The notes: generated from the letters alone by a model not told the origin. A stretch of 64,000 bases of DNA from Rhabditophanes sp. KR3021 (GCA_963281155.1 CAUJLY010000006.1:2852001-2916000); one strand, 5' to 3'. Positions 1 to 14,500 are shown, numbered from the stretch's first letter. A program made the numbers and translations.

Positions 1-3000
1 TTTTGTTGTTAGTTCAAAGGCGCTATTGTATTGTACCAAAAACATATAATAGAATATTAATATCAGCTGTAGTAAAGTGTTCTTGCAATTCCGGGCACAA
101 AAATGCACATTCTTAATTGGCACAAAATGCAAACAACATGTAAACTAATTTTAGTTTAATAATTAACTAGAGAAACTTACACATAATTTGAATATAATTT
201 GAGTATATTTTATGGTATTTTTGCCTCTTAAAACCACTAAATATTTATAACCTTGGAATTAAAGGAAGGAAAAAGTATGTGCCAGCTCAATTGACAGTAA
301 ATTTTTGTAAATTACATTGTTTTACAATTAATTATGTAAGAAATGTTTGTAATTAATCATACGAGTAAACTGGACTTACTAGAACTGTTCAAATTGGTAT
401 GGCTGTCACTTAGGCAAGTAATATTTATAGTGTGTCTTTGATCTTTCAAAACCCCTCGACGACTCGTTAAATATGTAGAACAATAAGAACTGCTACGCCA
501 AAAATAATTACTTTTATTGTTAGGAAGTCGATTTTCCTTTGATATTTTGACAATGCAAGGACTACATAATATTCAACTCCTCTCAATAAAACAGATACTT
601 TATCTAAACGGAGCTTTTTAAGTAATTATTGTCCTTCGAAACTATAGGCAATAGTGCCATTTTATAACTAACTTTTGTTTTAGAAGGATATGCCATCATT
701 CATAGAGAAATTCCAATTACCAATCTTTCACAACCAACCTTTTTTGAAATATGCTTGGTAGCGTTTCAAGACAGCTGTCGTTGAGTAATGAATTGTAACG
801 CATAGTTTCGTATTAAACATAAATAGTATAAAAATTGCTAATTAAATTTAAAGCATTTAAGTTCGGGCAATGTAAATAAATGAGTGAGGAAATAAATAAT
901 CATGGGAAAGGAAAGATCGTACGGATTTAGATAAGTATATACAATTGTTGATAACTATAAATTCTCAAAGTAGAATTTCTTTTTGCATGTTAATTAAGTC
1001 TAGGCATCTGGTTAAAATCAACCTTTTTCATAAAGATACCTTTATTGTAAATACATTGTATATTTAATTTCTTTGAATTTTCTTTTCACATGAGTAATCA
1101 TATCTATAATAGATACTCACGACATCATATTCATTTCTTACAAAAATTGAATGAAGATCAAAATATGAAAGAGAAGAGGATTAGACGCAGCATGAGTGCC
1201 AGAAAGAAGATGAAACACTTTTAGCAGTCCTTTAATAAGTTTGACACATACTCGCCACCAATATAATGTCACTTTTGTCTCCGGTAGGAAATAGTTGATT
1301 ATTGGAGTCATGGGGTGGTAAACGACTATTAAAGTAGGTATTGTCGAAGACGATATACACTCCAATATATATTAAGATAAACGACACCTAAAAATTTGAG
1401 TGAGTTAAAAAGTAATTCCGAATCGTTACTCGATCTCATGAATGTCAATTGATAAATGGCAAGTTAAGCCTGACCTAAATCATTAATTGGAAAATAGGAA
1501 TTGCTAAATGGGGATAAACTTGCCTTTCTAATATTTTCCATGAATTCTGGTTTGGTACTTTTTACATGTCTGGGAAAAACTAAATAATATGTCTAAATGT
1601 AAGAATTAGTTTCTGAACTTCTGGAGCATTCACTTTAAATAAAATAAACGTATGCTAATGAAAGGCTTCAACAACAAATTGTACATTATTATAAACATAC
1701 GCAAATCTTATAATCCTTTAATATTAGTTTAAGAAAATATATATGTTTCTTAGAATAAATCAAGTTTAAATAAAGAAAAGATGTTTCAGTTATTAAAAAT
1801 TGTCCAAAATAACTAAATTGGCTAATCTGTTTAACCTGGCCTTGAATAGTGTCATTATCTTGTTAAAAGGAGAGGTGTAATTCGTTGTCACTAGAAGATG
1901 ATGGTAACACTTTTAAAGGAACAAACAATGAGGAAAACAAAAGTGTGAATAATTATTAGATGTCTTCATCCAATTTGACTTTGTCTATTTAAATATCTTT
2001 TTAATGTAAGCTTACTGCCAAGGTATAATGGTTAATGAGGTGGAATAAGTGATATAATAGCTAATTCCGATATACTAACACATGAAGATTTGAAGTTAAA
2101 TGTGGTATGTAAAGGACAAAATTAAATTTGATGAGTATGTTGAAAAAAGATGTGAGATTGTTATATTAATAAAGAAGGTGTCAAATCATTATATTTAAAA
2201 CAAGTCTGAAATGTACGTTATAATTTTTATATCTAAATATATAGGAACTTAGAAAAATATCACTTTCCTTATACAAAGAACTACAGACATACTATTTTAA
2301 TGTGAGCTTCTCGCTGGACGTAAATTATATAGTGATGAAATGGATACTATTTATTAAACCATTAATTAATGATACGCAATTAGTAACACGCTCAAATATG
2401 TTTGTTTATATACATACCAAAACTTCCTCAGTTATTAGGATAGTATGAAAAATCACCATTGAATGGCAATAAATTGTATACACACACATTTATTCCAATC
2501 TATTAACACTAAGACAAAAAAGTTCTAATAAGCAGGCGTTAATAAGAGATTTCTCAAAAAAGTGAAGCTAATTATAGTTTATTATATAAATATCTTTCTA
2601 ATTGCTTTACAACATTTGGCATATAAACAAATCAATTAATAAGTATGATAATTAATGAAAAATAGTGACCAACTTTTATTTATTTCTATTCAAGTTTTGC
2701 TTCAAAAATCACATTAATGCAATGATATGTGTGCCAACTCTGTAGATAATTATCTCCTTAATGTAGTATTTAATTACCAACATTTCAACATAGGTATGTG
2801 AAGATGAAAAGTTTGAGCAAACGTTTTGATAACTTAAAATAAGCTAAAAAACTAATGGGACATGTGGAAAATTTCGTTACATTTGTATATATTAATGTGT
2901 AATGCAATTAATTATTTTTTCTGAGAGATTTATGATATTATAGTTTTGAATTAAAAATTATGGATAAAAAAGGAGGAAATGATTAATTGCAATTGAATAA

Positions 3001-4782
3001 TTATTCAATTGTTTAAGATTACTTTTCACATACTAATTTTTGCTAGTTTATTTGATAAATTGATATCTATAATATTTTAGAAGATTGATATGATGTGGAG
3101 AGTTTAGCTAAATACATATATTGCTAGATCAACTGAATAAATAATAATGTCATAACATTTTATTACGATCTTTGTTAAGATAAAATTGAATGTAGGTACA
3201 ATTAAGGCCTGTTAAAACTAACCGCGATTCCGGAAAGGATATGCAAGATGGATCACTTTATAACAATCCTGTAGTTTGAATAAACAACAATAGGATCAAG
3301 TAGATAACGGTAATTATTGTATCTACAAACACTGATGTCCGTTTTATCTTGATGTTTATATAAGCCACAACAAAAGATGCCGACCAACATAAATATATTT
3401 AATGGAAAATGGTTGGACAATTATTTAAATTGTATTTGAGGAAAACTGAATACCTGCATCAATGGAATTGTTAGATGCAACAAAATGATTAATGTCATTA
3501 TGAATAATACTTGACACCACAAAATCTATTTTTTATGATAAACGATCTGACTGTTTGGAAAGTTCAAACATGACTTATAAAGTACTTTAAAAATAAAGCT
3601 TTTTCTTTATGTAATGTCTTGATTGTTCATGTTAGCGTTACCCTTCAATTTAATATAACAATTTTCAAAGTACCTATCTCGTATACCGACAAGATCATAC
3701 TTTGTGTTTTTTAAATGGCTTCAAAAACAAATGCACTTTTGTATGAAAACGAATGTTTATTGTTGTTTGCAAAGGTGGAGTTAAAATAAGATTTTAATAA
3801 TTTGTGTGCATTCATTTAATCATTTATGAAATCTTTTTGGAAATTTACTTTTCTGCTAAATTTAATTTAATTTTACATATTTTCATAAATAAAATCACAC
3901 GGATTTATGGAGGCAAAGCCATATGTGATAAAGGAACTTGAACAAAACTGATAAAATGTGGACGGTGATTTTCTCTCATTAATTCCTAAAGTTTGTAAAT
4001 GAGTCAGTAACCATATGTTTGAACTCTGACGGTCGGAGGTTAACGGTACAAATTTGTTTGATAAATTTATAAAGAATTGTAAAGAACATTTAATTTTGTT
4101 TTTGGTTTTAAAAAAATGATATTTGTGTTTAGTGAGATCTTATAATTACAGGCGTCATATAGTTGTGTTAACAGTTTTATGACATCAGCAATGGCTAATA
4201 GATAAATTCAAAACTTTAATGCATTTTTGCTCTCAACTCACATTCGAATCGCTTTTACAAAAAATATCTATTGTAACTTATTTAAGTTTAAACCAACAAT
4301 GTTTTTTAAGAATGATTCAATTAAAAACATCTCATTATGTTAACTAAATATTTTTAATGAAGACATTGGGGCTATCCTCCAAATATATTTTCATGTAAGG
4401 TCCCCTGAATTAAAATAGCTTTAAAGTAAAACTATAGGCTTCAACTGAATCAAAACTATTCACTTCCTGTTCCCAACTGTTATGATCTAAAAGTATAAAC
4501 AATAACATCTCCTTAAACTCGGTTAAACAGTTTGACAAAAACAAAATAATCTTTTAAAAACAACACAAGATAAACCAGAAAAATATTATTGTATTATATA
4601 GACAAATTGATATTAATAATATCGGATTTAGTAAATAAAGCTACTATTATAAAATAACAATCATCCGTTGAATTTGTTCTCATTGACACGAGAATCCGTC
4701 GTTTATAGTAAGGTTTCGTTTTAAAATATGTTATGGATTGGTGATTAAATATAAGGTAAAAATAAGTGTTTGGAGACACAGC
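1..4782. other. AT-rich intergenic DNA, no supported gene
   Basis: I see no gene family here. The DNA is very AT-rich with stop codons in all frames. The only stretch with a protein-like look is on the minus strand at about 1245-1345: an open run of about 33 codons, preceded by an AG and followed by GTATGT, so it could be an isolated internal exon. I found no partner exons and recognise no family, so I do not call it a gene. The right-hand end holds the 3' flank of the Ca2+-ATPase gene. Confidence 0.6.
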
Positions 4783-7700
4783 TTAAATTTGGGGTCTGCT
4801 TGGTGTAAAGTCGGTGGAATCTTTTGCAGTTACTTCACGATCATCTCTTGATGGGGCATCAAGGGAGACGGCTCTTTGCAGGCCGGCTGTTTTCATTACA
4901 CGATCAAGGTGGGACTTTTTCGTTTTGTTGGCTTTTTCAATTGACGTCATGCTTCCGAAGTCAAAGTGGTTGTCAATTGATTTCCTTACGTGGTGGAGAC
5001 GTTTGTTTGTCATTCGGCGGTGTTGATGATGACGTAAACTTCTTCTCCACAATTTAACTGCATGAGCCTGTTGCATTGGAGCTGTATCTTCGAGGTTATT
5101 TCTTTCAATAAGAATACCGTTGACGACACGATTCTAAATAGAGAACACATAAATAAGAATATAAAAGATACAAATGAAATCATAAGGCAAAATTAATAGA
5201 ATAACGTACATGGATTCCAAATATCTCAACTCCCTTTTGAATTCCAGTTGCTCCAGAGGCTGAAGGATGTAAAAGACCCCCGCTTCCAAAGCCGCACATG
5301 CCAGTAGGTGAAGTATAAGTAATTTCCGGAACATCTCTACCAACAGTAATGCTCTTGGGTAATTTCTTACTAGGCAAGAAGGCAATGAGTTGTCCAAGAG
5401 GAAGTACAGAAACTCCAAGAATCAAACAAACTGACCATTGATTAAAGTCTAAAGGAGCTGCTTGGAACCATGCTCCACTGAATTGGACAATTATAATTTG
5501 ACAAATAAAGGTTGTAATCCAAATACAACAGAACATTGGATTATCGAGAATATGTTTGAAGACATTTCTTTCACCATGTACTTTCCTTGAATTAATTTCG
5601 TTGAACAAAGTCATCATGACGAATGTATTGAAAATTATGGTAAAATGGACACTTGGTGGAGAATGAATTTTAGCATCTAAACCACTAGGTATGTTCAAAA
5701 TTTCTGTGCCTTTGAATAAGATTGTGAAGAGGACGATTAGTTGATAGAGAGCTTGGCAGACGATATTTCTAATCATAGTTCTTGAGATAAGTGACTTTTT
5801 TCTTCCATACGGTTTTCTGGTAAGCAAATCTTTAGTTGGCATTTCAGTAGCCAAAGCTAGAGAAGCTAATGTATCCATAATAAGATTGATCCAAAGCATG
5901 TGCACAGCCTTTAGTGGGGAATCCGAAATGAAACACGCAGAGAAGAAAGCAGTTAGAATGGCGACAATATTGACGGTCAATTGAAATTGCAAGAATTTAG
6001 AAATTGAGTCATAAACATTTCTTCCCCACATCACTGCTTTCACCAAGGAAGTGAAGTTATCATCCATCAAGATAATGTCCGAAGCAGCCTTGGCGACGTC
6101 AGTTCCGGCAATCCCCATAGAAAATCCAACGTCAGCTTTTTTCAAAGCTGGTCCATCATTGGTCCCATCACCGGTAACAGCAACAATTTCTCTGTTGACA
6201 CTATTAGTACTTTCAATAATTCCTTTAACTAAAGTAAATTTGTCTGCTGGTTGGGCCCTTGCCAAAACTCTCAATCGTGGCCAAATTTCATCTAATTTCT
6301 CCTGATCAACAACTCCATGTTCATCTCTAATTCGAGTATTGAATTCTTTTCCTTCCATGATGAGAAAGTCGTCTCCAGGTTTGATGATCCCGCATTGCAT
6401 AGCAATGGCTCTAGCAGTATTAATGTTATCCCCTGTCACCATTCTAACGGTAATTCCAGCTCTTTGACAAGTCTCAATTGCTGAAGGTACCTCGGGTCGA
6501 ACGGGATCTTGGATTCCAAAAATTCCTAGACAATCAAAATCTTTATTCATTTCTTCTTCGTTGTGGATGTCAACATCTTCCAATTTGTCAACTTGAACTT
6601 CGTTGAAATTGGCTGGTCTAGCATCGTGTAAAATGTAATCTTTGTAGGCTACGCAGATAGTTCTCAACCCAAGTTCAGCCATATTTTCGATAATATCTTG
6701 ATTGATGGCATTTAACTGATCACTTTTAAACTCAATAGGTTGACCATCGTCGTCACTAATGAATTTGCACTTTGCAAGAATTATTTCCGATGCTCCCTTG
6801 CAAAAAACTCGGTATCCAACGATACGTCCTCTCTCGATCAAATTAATGATTGTCAGCATGCACTTTCTTGATGAATTAAATGTATAAACTTTGACAAGTT
6901 CCTTTTCTGGGTGCTCTTTTCGTACCAACTGATAATCTTCCCCAATATTTTCTAGAAAACCAAGTAAAGCACATTCAGTCTTGTTTCCTAATTGCTTAAC
7001 CTGTTCACCTACGATAGTAGGTTTTTCGATCATAGAGTTGAATGCACTGTTTATGGAAATGACCTGAGCAAGTTTTTTCCTAGTACTTGGAGGCAAGTCA
7101 TGAGTTTTGGGTTGTGTCTCTTGAGATGTGTAGTAACTGTTGTTGATGAATGATTGAACGACGGCCATTTTGTTTGTTGTCAACGTACCAGTTTTGTCAC
7201 TGCAGATCGTGGTTGCATTTCCCATTGTTTCACAGGCGTCAAGATGTCTAACTAAGTTGTTATCTTTCATCATCTTAAATTAATTTTTTAACTAGACTAA
7301 TTTTTTCATATAAAGTTTGTTTACCTTTCTGACGGAGTATGTTAGTGCCAAGGCGATTGCCAATGGTAATCCTTCAGGAATTGAGATGACTACGATCGTG
7401 ACTGCGATAATGAAGAATTTGATGAACCGATGTACATCTGAAAATTCAAAACTTTTTTGATCAAAAACATACTGTTCAACGCAATATCTGACTATCAGAA
7501 TTAGTAAGGCTAAAACAGCCATTACAGTTCCGCAACAAATAATTTGCATTGCAAGCTTTGAAAGTTTGGCCTGCAAGATGGATTTCGATAGTTGACCGCT
7601 TGATGAGGAGGCTGTTGATGTTGAGGAGGAAGAAGATGAGGATGAGGATGTGCTAGAGCTACTACTACGTCTTCTCCTTCTCTTGTAGAATGGCTTTCCG

Positions 7701-9144
7701 GTTTGGGTTTCAAAGTTGATAGAACTGTTAGACTTTTTGTCCGAATCGTCATCTGAAACTGATGAAGATCCCGAAGAGGACGAAGTATGACCAGGTCTAT
7801 GTCCCCCATTAAGGAGAGCCATGATGATTCCGGACTGTGAGTGAATTCCAACAGCCGTAACGACCATCAAACCAGATCCTTCCATTATGTAAGTTCCCGA
7901 AAACAAAGCAACGTCATTAGCTAAACTTTTCTTGACATGATCAGATTCTCCTGTCAAGGAACTTTCATCTACTTTAAGATCACTGCTTTGTACCAATATC
8001 CCATCGGCGGGAATCAAATCACCATATTTTACCCTACACAAATCTCCAACCACCAAATCTGAAACTGGAATGTTGCTTTCCTTTTCGTCTCTGATCACAG
8101 AGAAGGTATGCCCGGTTTCGACTTGAGCCTGAAGTAATTTAAATTGTCTTTCCTTTGAGTAGTCATTGATGGCGGTGACTAGAACGACGACTATGACGCA
8201 AATTAAAATTGCGGCACCTTCAATCCAAGCGGTATTATGTTCTTCTTGAGGTTCTGGATCGGTGGAAGGTAAAGTGAGGTTTAGTGAATTGATATTGTTG
8301 TTTGATATAGTATAATTAATTCCTTTCGTATCATTGTTGAGTAATTTGATGGAGACGTCCGTGAGAGCGGATGCCATTGTTGCGTTTAAATTATTTGTTT
8401 CAACTTGGCCGGGCTCGTAGAACGACAGTAACAAAGAGAGAAAACCACTTGCAATGAGAATGATCAAGGTTGGGTCCTGAATTACTTTTATTATCTAAAC
8501 TGATCTTTTGTGCCTTACCTTGCAAGCATTATATAAAAGTGTAAAAAATGACTTCGATTTTGTCGCTGGTAGAGTATTTGCACCGTATTTGCTCTTTCTT
8601 CCATTAATAACTTCCACATCATTAACAAGGCCCTTGTTTGGGTCTGTGCGGAGAGCGCTACAGAAGCCTGCAGTACCTCCATAATCTTCGTTAATTTTAT
8701 TTACTGATTCTATTCCGTGGAACGTCATAAGCGTCTTTAAATTCTCAACTGTAACTGGTTTGTCGTTATGAATCTTCAAAATATCCATTAAGAATCATAA
8801 CAATTAATGGTATTGACTTACTTTAACTTCGAAAAAATCATCTTCATTCCCATCAACATCTTTTTCTTTAATAACTTTATTGCAAGGCTCGGGAGACTTG
8901 CCATTGGCAATACCTCCCTTAGTTTCACCAACCTGAGTTTTTGATTGATCAGTCACATCGTGTAAATTCAAATGGTCTTTTCCCATTCCACTATTAATAG
9001 CTGTTACTGAAGTCTGCGAGCCCGGCCTCAGAATGCTTGGAGTTTTATCAGATTTAATTGAGTCTGTAATAATTTGACTGTCTACAGAAGATGCAGTTGT
9101 ATGTCTCGTCGACGTAGATGTGGGTAAATTTGTTTCCAACTTGT
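4783..9144 (-). CDS. Plasma-membrane Ca2+-transporting P-type ATPase (PMCA), 5' exon missing
   Basis: This is a calmodulin-type Ca2+ pump that exports cytosolic Ca2+ across the plasma membrane using ATP. The exons I assemble are 9144-8822, 8773-8519, 8476-7325, 7273-5210 and 5133-4783, joined in phase by GT-AG introns of 42-76 nt and giving about 1,380 residues. Visible family marks are the IPEGLPLA motif in M4, the phosphorylation site CSDKTGTLT, the nucleotide-site FCKGASE, and the hinge [14 protein letters not shown]. The tail after the last membrane span holds a basic stretch rich in R, H and K (from about LWRRSLRHH) where the calmodulin-binding autoinhibitory region of PMCAs lies. The first listed exon starts at a clear acceptor (ttttttag) with no ATG in frame, so at least one upstream exon with the start codon is missing. 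The N-terminal 100 residues are Ser/Thr-rich and unlike the family. A block of five Arg followed by poly-Ser sits before M3, where PMCAs carry a variable lipid-binding loop. SERCA is excluded by the long C-terminal tail and the sequence around M4. Confidence 0.95.
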
Positions 9145-9145
9145 C

Positions 9146-11084
9146 TAAAAAGATTCCAAAATTAAGCAATCAAATGATACAATATCATATAATAATAAAC
9201 AATCAAAACGAATGGAATTGTCATGTAGCCTTGTTTCAATTATAAAATAATATTCAATTATATATACAATGTATTTATAGATATAATTGATGAAGTGTTT
9301 ACTGTACGATACATTTTTGAAAACTGACACAAAAAGACTGAATAGGTGAAACTTATATGGAATTTCCTGAGTAGGGTTGGCGCATATTTAAGGATTATGT
9401 ATTAATATCACAAACAGTTTGGTAAATCATTTATCATATGACCTCCGTAGCAAAAAAAGCTTTTTGCCGAATAAATTAAAATTACGTATTTGTACACGCA
9501 TAATTTGAGTGTGAAGGCATGTTACGAATTAATTTTTAAATTTGCTAAAAATCTGCATCTTTTTGTGGGAAGTAGGAAGTATGAATGCACATTACATAAA
9601 TATTATAATAAGTCTATGTATATCAAAAGACTCAAAATAAATTGCTCATCAACAATCCTTTGTATCCTACTTTTAACTAATAGGGTAACTAATAGCTAAC
9701 AGGTAATTAATAATTAAGAGTTGATAAATAATTAACTTCTAATTGATAACCAACAGTTAAGCAAACAATGTTGTTAAAAAGAAACTTTAAAATTATCCAG
9801 CCAAAGACACCACTCAATTCTCTTAAAAACAATTATCAAGGACAGAAACAAAAAAATTTAAGATTAGTATGATAAAATAATAACAAAAACCAGGTGGCCT
9901 TTTACGTCTGCCTTTAAGAGAAAATGTATACAACCAGAGGGCAGAAGATTGATCTCATGTTAAGTGTAAGCAGGTTCTTTCAATTAATTCCATGTATTCC
10001 CTTATAAAATCTAAATTTTTATCTGTTTGATTTAAAAAATGTAAATGTAATGTTCTCTTTTAAAAGTATCCCTTAGATAAAAGAATTTACATACACCCAA
10101 AAAAGTGACAAAATTTTAATTTAATATCAAAACATTACATCAGGGACATTTAACATAAATTGTTAGTTTAGGATGGTGTTGGTGTACTTGGTTTGTGAAT
10201 TGTGATGATGGTGGAATACTATTTTTGGTAACTTATTTTAAACCCCATAAACGGTGAAGCTTGATTTACTTGTAGTTGGTAGTGAAACGGCTTTACATTG
10301 GTGATTTAAAAAAGGAGATGAGTTGATGATACATCACGTCACTACTACATTTATGAAACATCGTAATTTATCATTTTTGAAAACACAATTTCTATATCTT
10401 TCATATTCTCTATCACATCAACATCCCGGCAACTCAAATATCAACATTTTTCAATATGTCAATTAATAATATTAGTGATCAATGATTGATTGATAGGTAT
10501 GAAGCATTTATCAAAAATTAAAATTTCGGTGCGCAACGTACATTAAACAATTTTATATAATTGACTTCACTCTTTGCTTGCCACAAAAGATTCTTGTTCA
10601 ACGGAATAATCGAAATCAAAAGCTAAATAAACAACCATCAAATGATGTGTGATTAGATTGGCATGTTTGTAGGTTGTACATCTTAAGCATCTCCAAAATT
10701 CCTAGATATAATCACAACTTGAGTTGGTTGAATTTAATTTTTTTTGCAAACAATGATCTTTCAGAGGTCAACTGTTTGCTGGATACCATTAGGTTAATTG
10801 TTTATTTTTATGATTGTGTTGATTTCATTTTAACATTGTATTATTTTACAAAATGATAAATGTCTATTTAACTTGCAATCAATCATCTTGTTTCTGTTAA
10901 TTGTATAAGCTTCACCACATATAAAGGTTTAAACAATTTTTGAAAGTTTGTCATAAAAACTTTTAAAGTAGCTTTGGTTCATACAATAAAGCACATAAGT
11001 AAACGCGAGTAAGCATTACGAAGGAACTATTTACCAACATCAGTTCACAACCGTTCTGTTTGCCAATTTAAATACAAGTCAATT
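9146..11084. other. Intergenic region between PMCA and epimerase genes
   Basis: The two genes are divergently transcribed, so promoters for both probably lie here, together with the missing first exon of the Ca2+-ATPase. I could not identify that exon. The short open frames at 9490-9699 (+) and 10674-10856 (+) are AT-rich and look random. Confidence 0.5.
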
Positions 11085-12918
11085 ATGCCATTTCGATTTT
11101 TGCTGATAATGGGACGTCGGAAAGGCAAATATTTTCTAGGATGTATGGCATTGTTTTCCATCACCGTCGTCTTTATTTTATATCAGTCTACGGAAAAAGC
11201 TTTCTCACTTACGTGATCAATCAAAATACTTTCTGTCTAAGGAGCATCCAAAAAATATACAAGAAGAAAGCAATCTAAATATACTAACTGAAGTTAAAAA
11301 AATATCCTGCATTGTCAACTTCAATCAAGTTCTTAATTGCTATAAAGACAAAACTGACGTTTATGTACCTTTTAAAAAGCTAATAGAAAAACAATTTGAC
11401 GTAACAGGCAAATTAAATAAAGGTATGTTAATATGTTATTTTAACCACTTTGATATTATTTTTTAATAATATTTTTTGAATCACATTTTGAATCACCCTT
11501 TTAAAGATAATTTTGAATGGATCACTTCCTACGCGAAGGTAAAAACACCAGAAAAAGGAAAATACAATGTGACAGGGCCGTTCGGTCATTTCGCATCTTA
11601 CAATGTTGAACAAAGAAGCAGAGTAAAATGTGTGAGTGGTTCCAGCAACGTTCCAATGTCGATTCAATGGGATTCAGTACCATATTACTATGTAATCCAG
11701 ATATCACAGTTTGCTTTGCAACATTACAGTAGACATGTTATTAATAAGCATGCAGAAAAGCTTATCACAACTCCATACTTTGTGTATGCTGCAAATTCGA
11801 TAATACATGTGGAAGAAGTCAAGGATTATATGGTACTAGACTGCAAATCTCAAACAGGATCAGCTTTGATTAATTTGAAGCGTGAACCATATCTGTCAGT
11901 CATCGCCTTTTCATGGAAAGCCTCTAGTCAAAGTAGTTCTTTTAGCGTTATGGCTCAAGATGTTAAATATAATACGACAGTCAAAGTAAACTACGTCTTT
12001 GGTCAGAATAACGGATGTGTTTGGGTGAAAGAAGATGACCACATTCTACAAATATTTTACAACATCGGTAGTTATGAAGATAAAGAATATCATATCTTGC
12101 GTGATATACTCGTTGATGTCTATAAAGGATTATCTTTAACTTCTAAAAAAAATCTTATCAAGAATAACCCGTTTAAGTTAGGAGATGTCAATTTATCGGC
12201 TTTGATGTTCAATTTCGAAGAACCTGGAACACAGGCTATTTCATCCTTTATAAATCAGTCTTCAACTGCAGATTTAGAAATGTTCATGAATGCTGCAGAC
12301 TGGTTAGTAAATAACCAAGGTGTTGATGGTGGATGGGGTGTACCTGTTTTACGTTCAATTGCTGACAACAAATTGGTATTACCTGTAGGATGGAAAAGTG
12401 CCATGGGGCAAGGGCATGCTTTAAGTGTTTTATCTAGAGCATATCATGTCACCAAAAAAGCAACTTATTTGGAAGCTGGAATCAAGGCTTTAAGGTTGTT
12501 TAAAACAGCAGCCAAAGATGGAGGGGTTTTGAATAAGATCTTTGGGTATGATTGGTATGAAGAATATCCAACTACACCGGGAACTTTTGTATTAAATGGG
12601 TTTATGTATTCGTTAGTGGGATTATATGATTTCTCTATCCACAACGCAACAAACAATGATTCCTTGGAATTATTCAACAATGGAATTAAATCTCTCAAAG
12701 CTCTCCTACCACTTTACGATACCGGAAGTGGATCTATTTATGACCTCAGGCATTTGGGTATTGAATCACCTCCTAATTTGGCACGTTGGGATTACCACGC
12801 AGTGCATATATATTTATTAAAATGGATTTGTAATATAATTAAAGATTGCCAAGATTTAAATAAAATAGCAGATAGGTGGATTGATTATTCAAATGGCAAA
12901 AAGGCTAAGCATAATTAA
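11085..12918 (+). CDS. D-glucuronyl C5-epimerase (heparan sulfate biosynthesis), one frameshift near the N-terminus
   Basis: This Golgi enzyme (GLCE in vertebrates, hse-5 in C. elegans) converts D-glucuronic acid to L-iduronic acid in heparan sulfate chains. Exons are 11085-11422 and 11507-12918, split by an 84-nt GT-AG intron in phase 1. Residues about 16-33 form a single membrane anchor after a short basic tail, as expected for a type II Golgi protein. The mature part matches the family throughout, for example RVKCVSG, the glycine-rich GGWGVPV and the C-terminal block YDTGSGSIYDLRH followed by ARWDYH, which holds a Tyr reported to be catalytic in the human enzyme. The anchor and the catalytic domain are in different frames. 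The switch falls at an A5 run at 11194-11198, and one base fewer there would join them, giving about 582 residues, near the usual length of about 600. This may be an assembly error or a real lesion. A poly(A) signal AATAAA lies at 12944-12949. Confidence 0.93.
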
Positions 12919-14500
12919 TTAATTTTGATTGTATATACTGAATAATAAAGCGCTATAATGTTTGTTTGTTCTAAAAATGACGAATATTTGCTAACAAGAT
13001 AACAAATTTAGGCTAATTTCGTTGTTCCTGTTTGTATAAATTTATGTATTTTTGTTACACTAATCTTCTAAATAATCTTCACACATGCATATCTTCCACA
13101 ATCAAAGTACATAAAGTGCTAAGCATACTTTATTGCACAAGATTAATATTGTTTATAAATATAACAATTTGATTTAATCAAGGAGTTAGTGCATTTATTA
13201 AACAAATAAAATAGTTGGTGATTAAATATATGATACAAGCAAATTGACACATACTTATTTTAAATAGTGAGTTTCAAGTTATTAATAAATAGTTTATTAA
13301 GTTATACGATTTGCTGATGAGTAATAACCATGTTGAAACAACTCTATGTAGTAAAAAATAATTTCATAAAAATCGTGAAATTTGATTATAATAAGTGAAT
13401 CTGTTCTTTAATATGAAAAACTTATTAAGAATGGAAAATACAAAAAATAATGTTTATTGGCTTTTGTTAAAATCACTAAGAAATGTGAGTTATCAATAAT
13501 TGAGCGAATATACACCCATGATTTGAAATATCGCGATAATCAAAAGAATAAACCAGCATGGAAGAAATTATGTGAAATCCACAATTGAACTTTGGCAAGA
13601 CAATCTTCGATGCAACTATTTCTACCCATTGTCTGTTTGGTTGCTCTTGCTCCTCCATATCACAAGTATAGTTTGCCATTTCTGGTTTAACATTGGGATG
13701 CAAGATGAACGTCATCAGCTTCTTTTGAGTTGAGAATGGAAGCATTAAAGCAAATATTTACATATATCCTAATAATCGTACTATTAAGGCACACAGTGAA
13801 TATCTTGTTGGATCCGATCAATTACAGTTTGGAATTTCGGATCATCTCAGTATGATTTTATCATCAAACGTTATCAGATATTACCCTTCAATAAAATTGT
13901 GCAAAATATGGGCACTAAACGTTAACATCAACACAACAATTAAAATCAGGGATAATAAGTAGTGTTAAACGGCATGTATTTTCCGTAATGCACAAACACA
14001 TCCTAAAATAATTAAACAATAATGAGTGAAATATTTAAAATAAACATATCACTAAAACCAATAAATGCTCTAACAATAATTAAAATCCAAGCTGGATCTA
14101 AATAAGAAGTAATAAGAAAACAATAAATATAACTAATATTTATTTCCCTCACAAAATGATTATGCAAGCAATACTATTTTAAACTTTAAATAATTACAAG
14201 TAAATTATAAAGTAATCAAAAAAGTGGCCAAATACCATTTGTTTCTTTTTGATTTTTTGTACACGTTCCACATATTTTGTAAGATATTTTTTCTTAGTTT
14301 TTATTTATGATAATTTTGATATGCCTATTCTCCATTCCCGCAATATCGGCATTTATAATCCTCCTCCAAATTGAGAGGTGTATTGCAGGGTGTAATATTC
14401 ATACTGTCTAAAATACCATCATAATGTTTTATTTCACCTTATATAATTATTAAATTTCGTAAATTAGTAAATCTGTGATGTAACAATTTTTTGTAAGTTT
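12919..14500. other. Intergenic; one doubtful minus-strand ORF
   Basis: This stretch is mostly AT-rich DNA. A minus-strand open frame at 13745-13476 (89 codons) has an acidic, Gln-rich middle that looks more protein-like than its surroundings, followed by a hydrophobic end. I recognise no family and see no clear partner exons, so I record it only as a possibility. Confidence 0.35.

Noticed and set aside
4783..9144. SERCA or secretory-pathway Ca2+-ATPase
   Set aside because: The long basic C-terminal tail and the sequences around M4 and the phosphorylation site fit PMCA.
11428..11707. Minus-strand ORFs over the epimerase gene
   Set aside because: They are antisense to a strongly conserved enzyme and have no family signal of their own.
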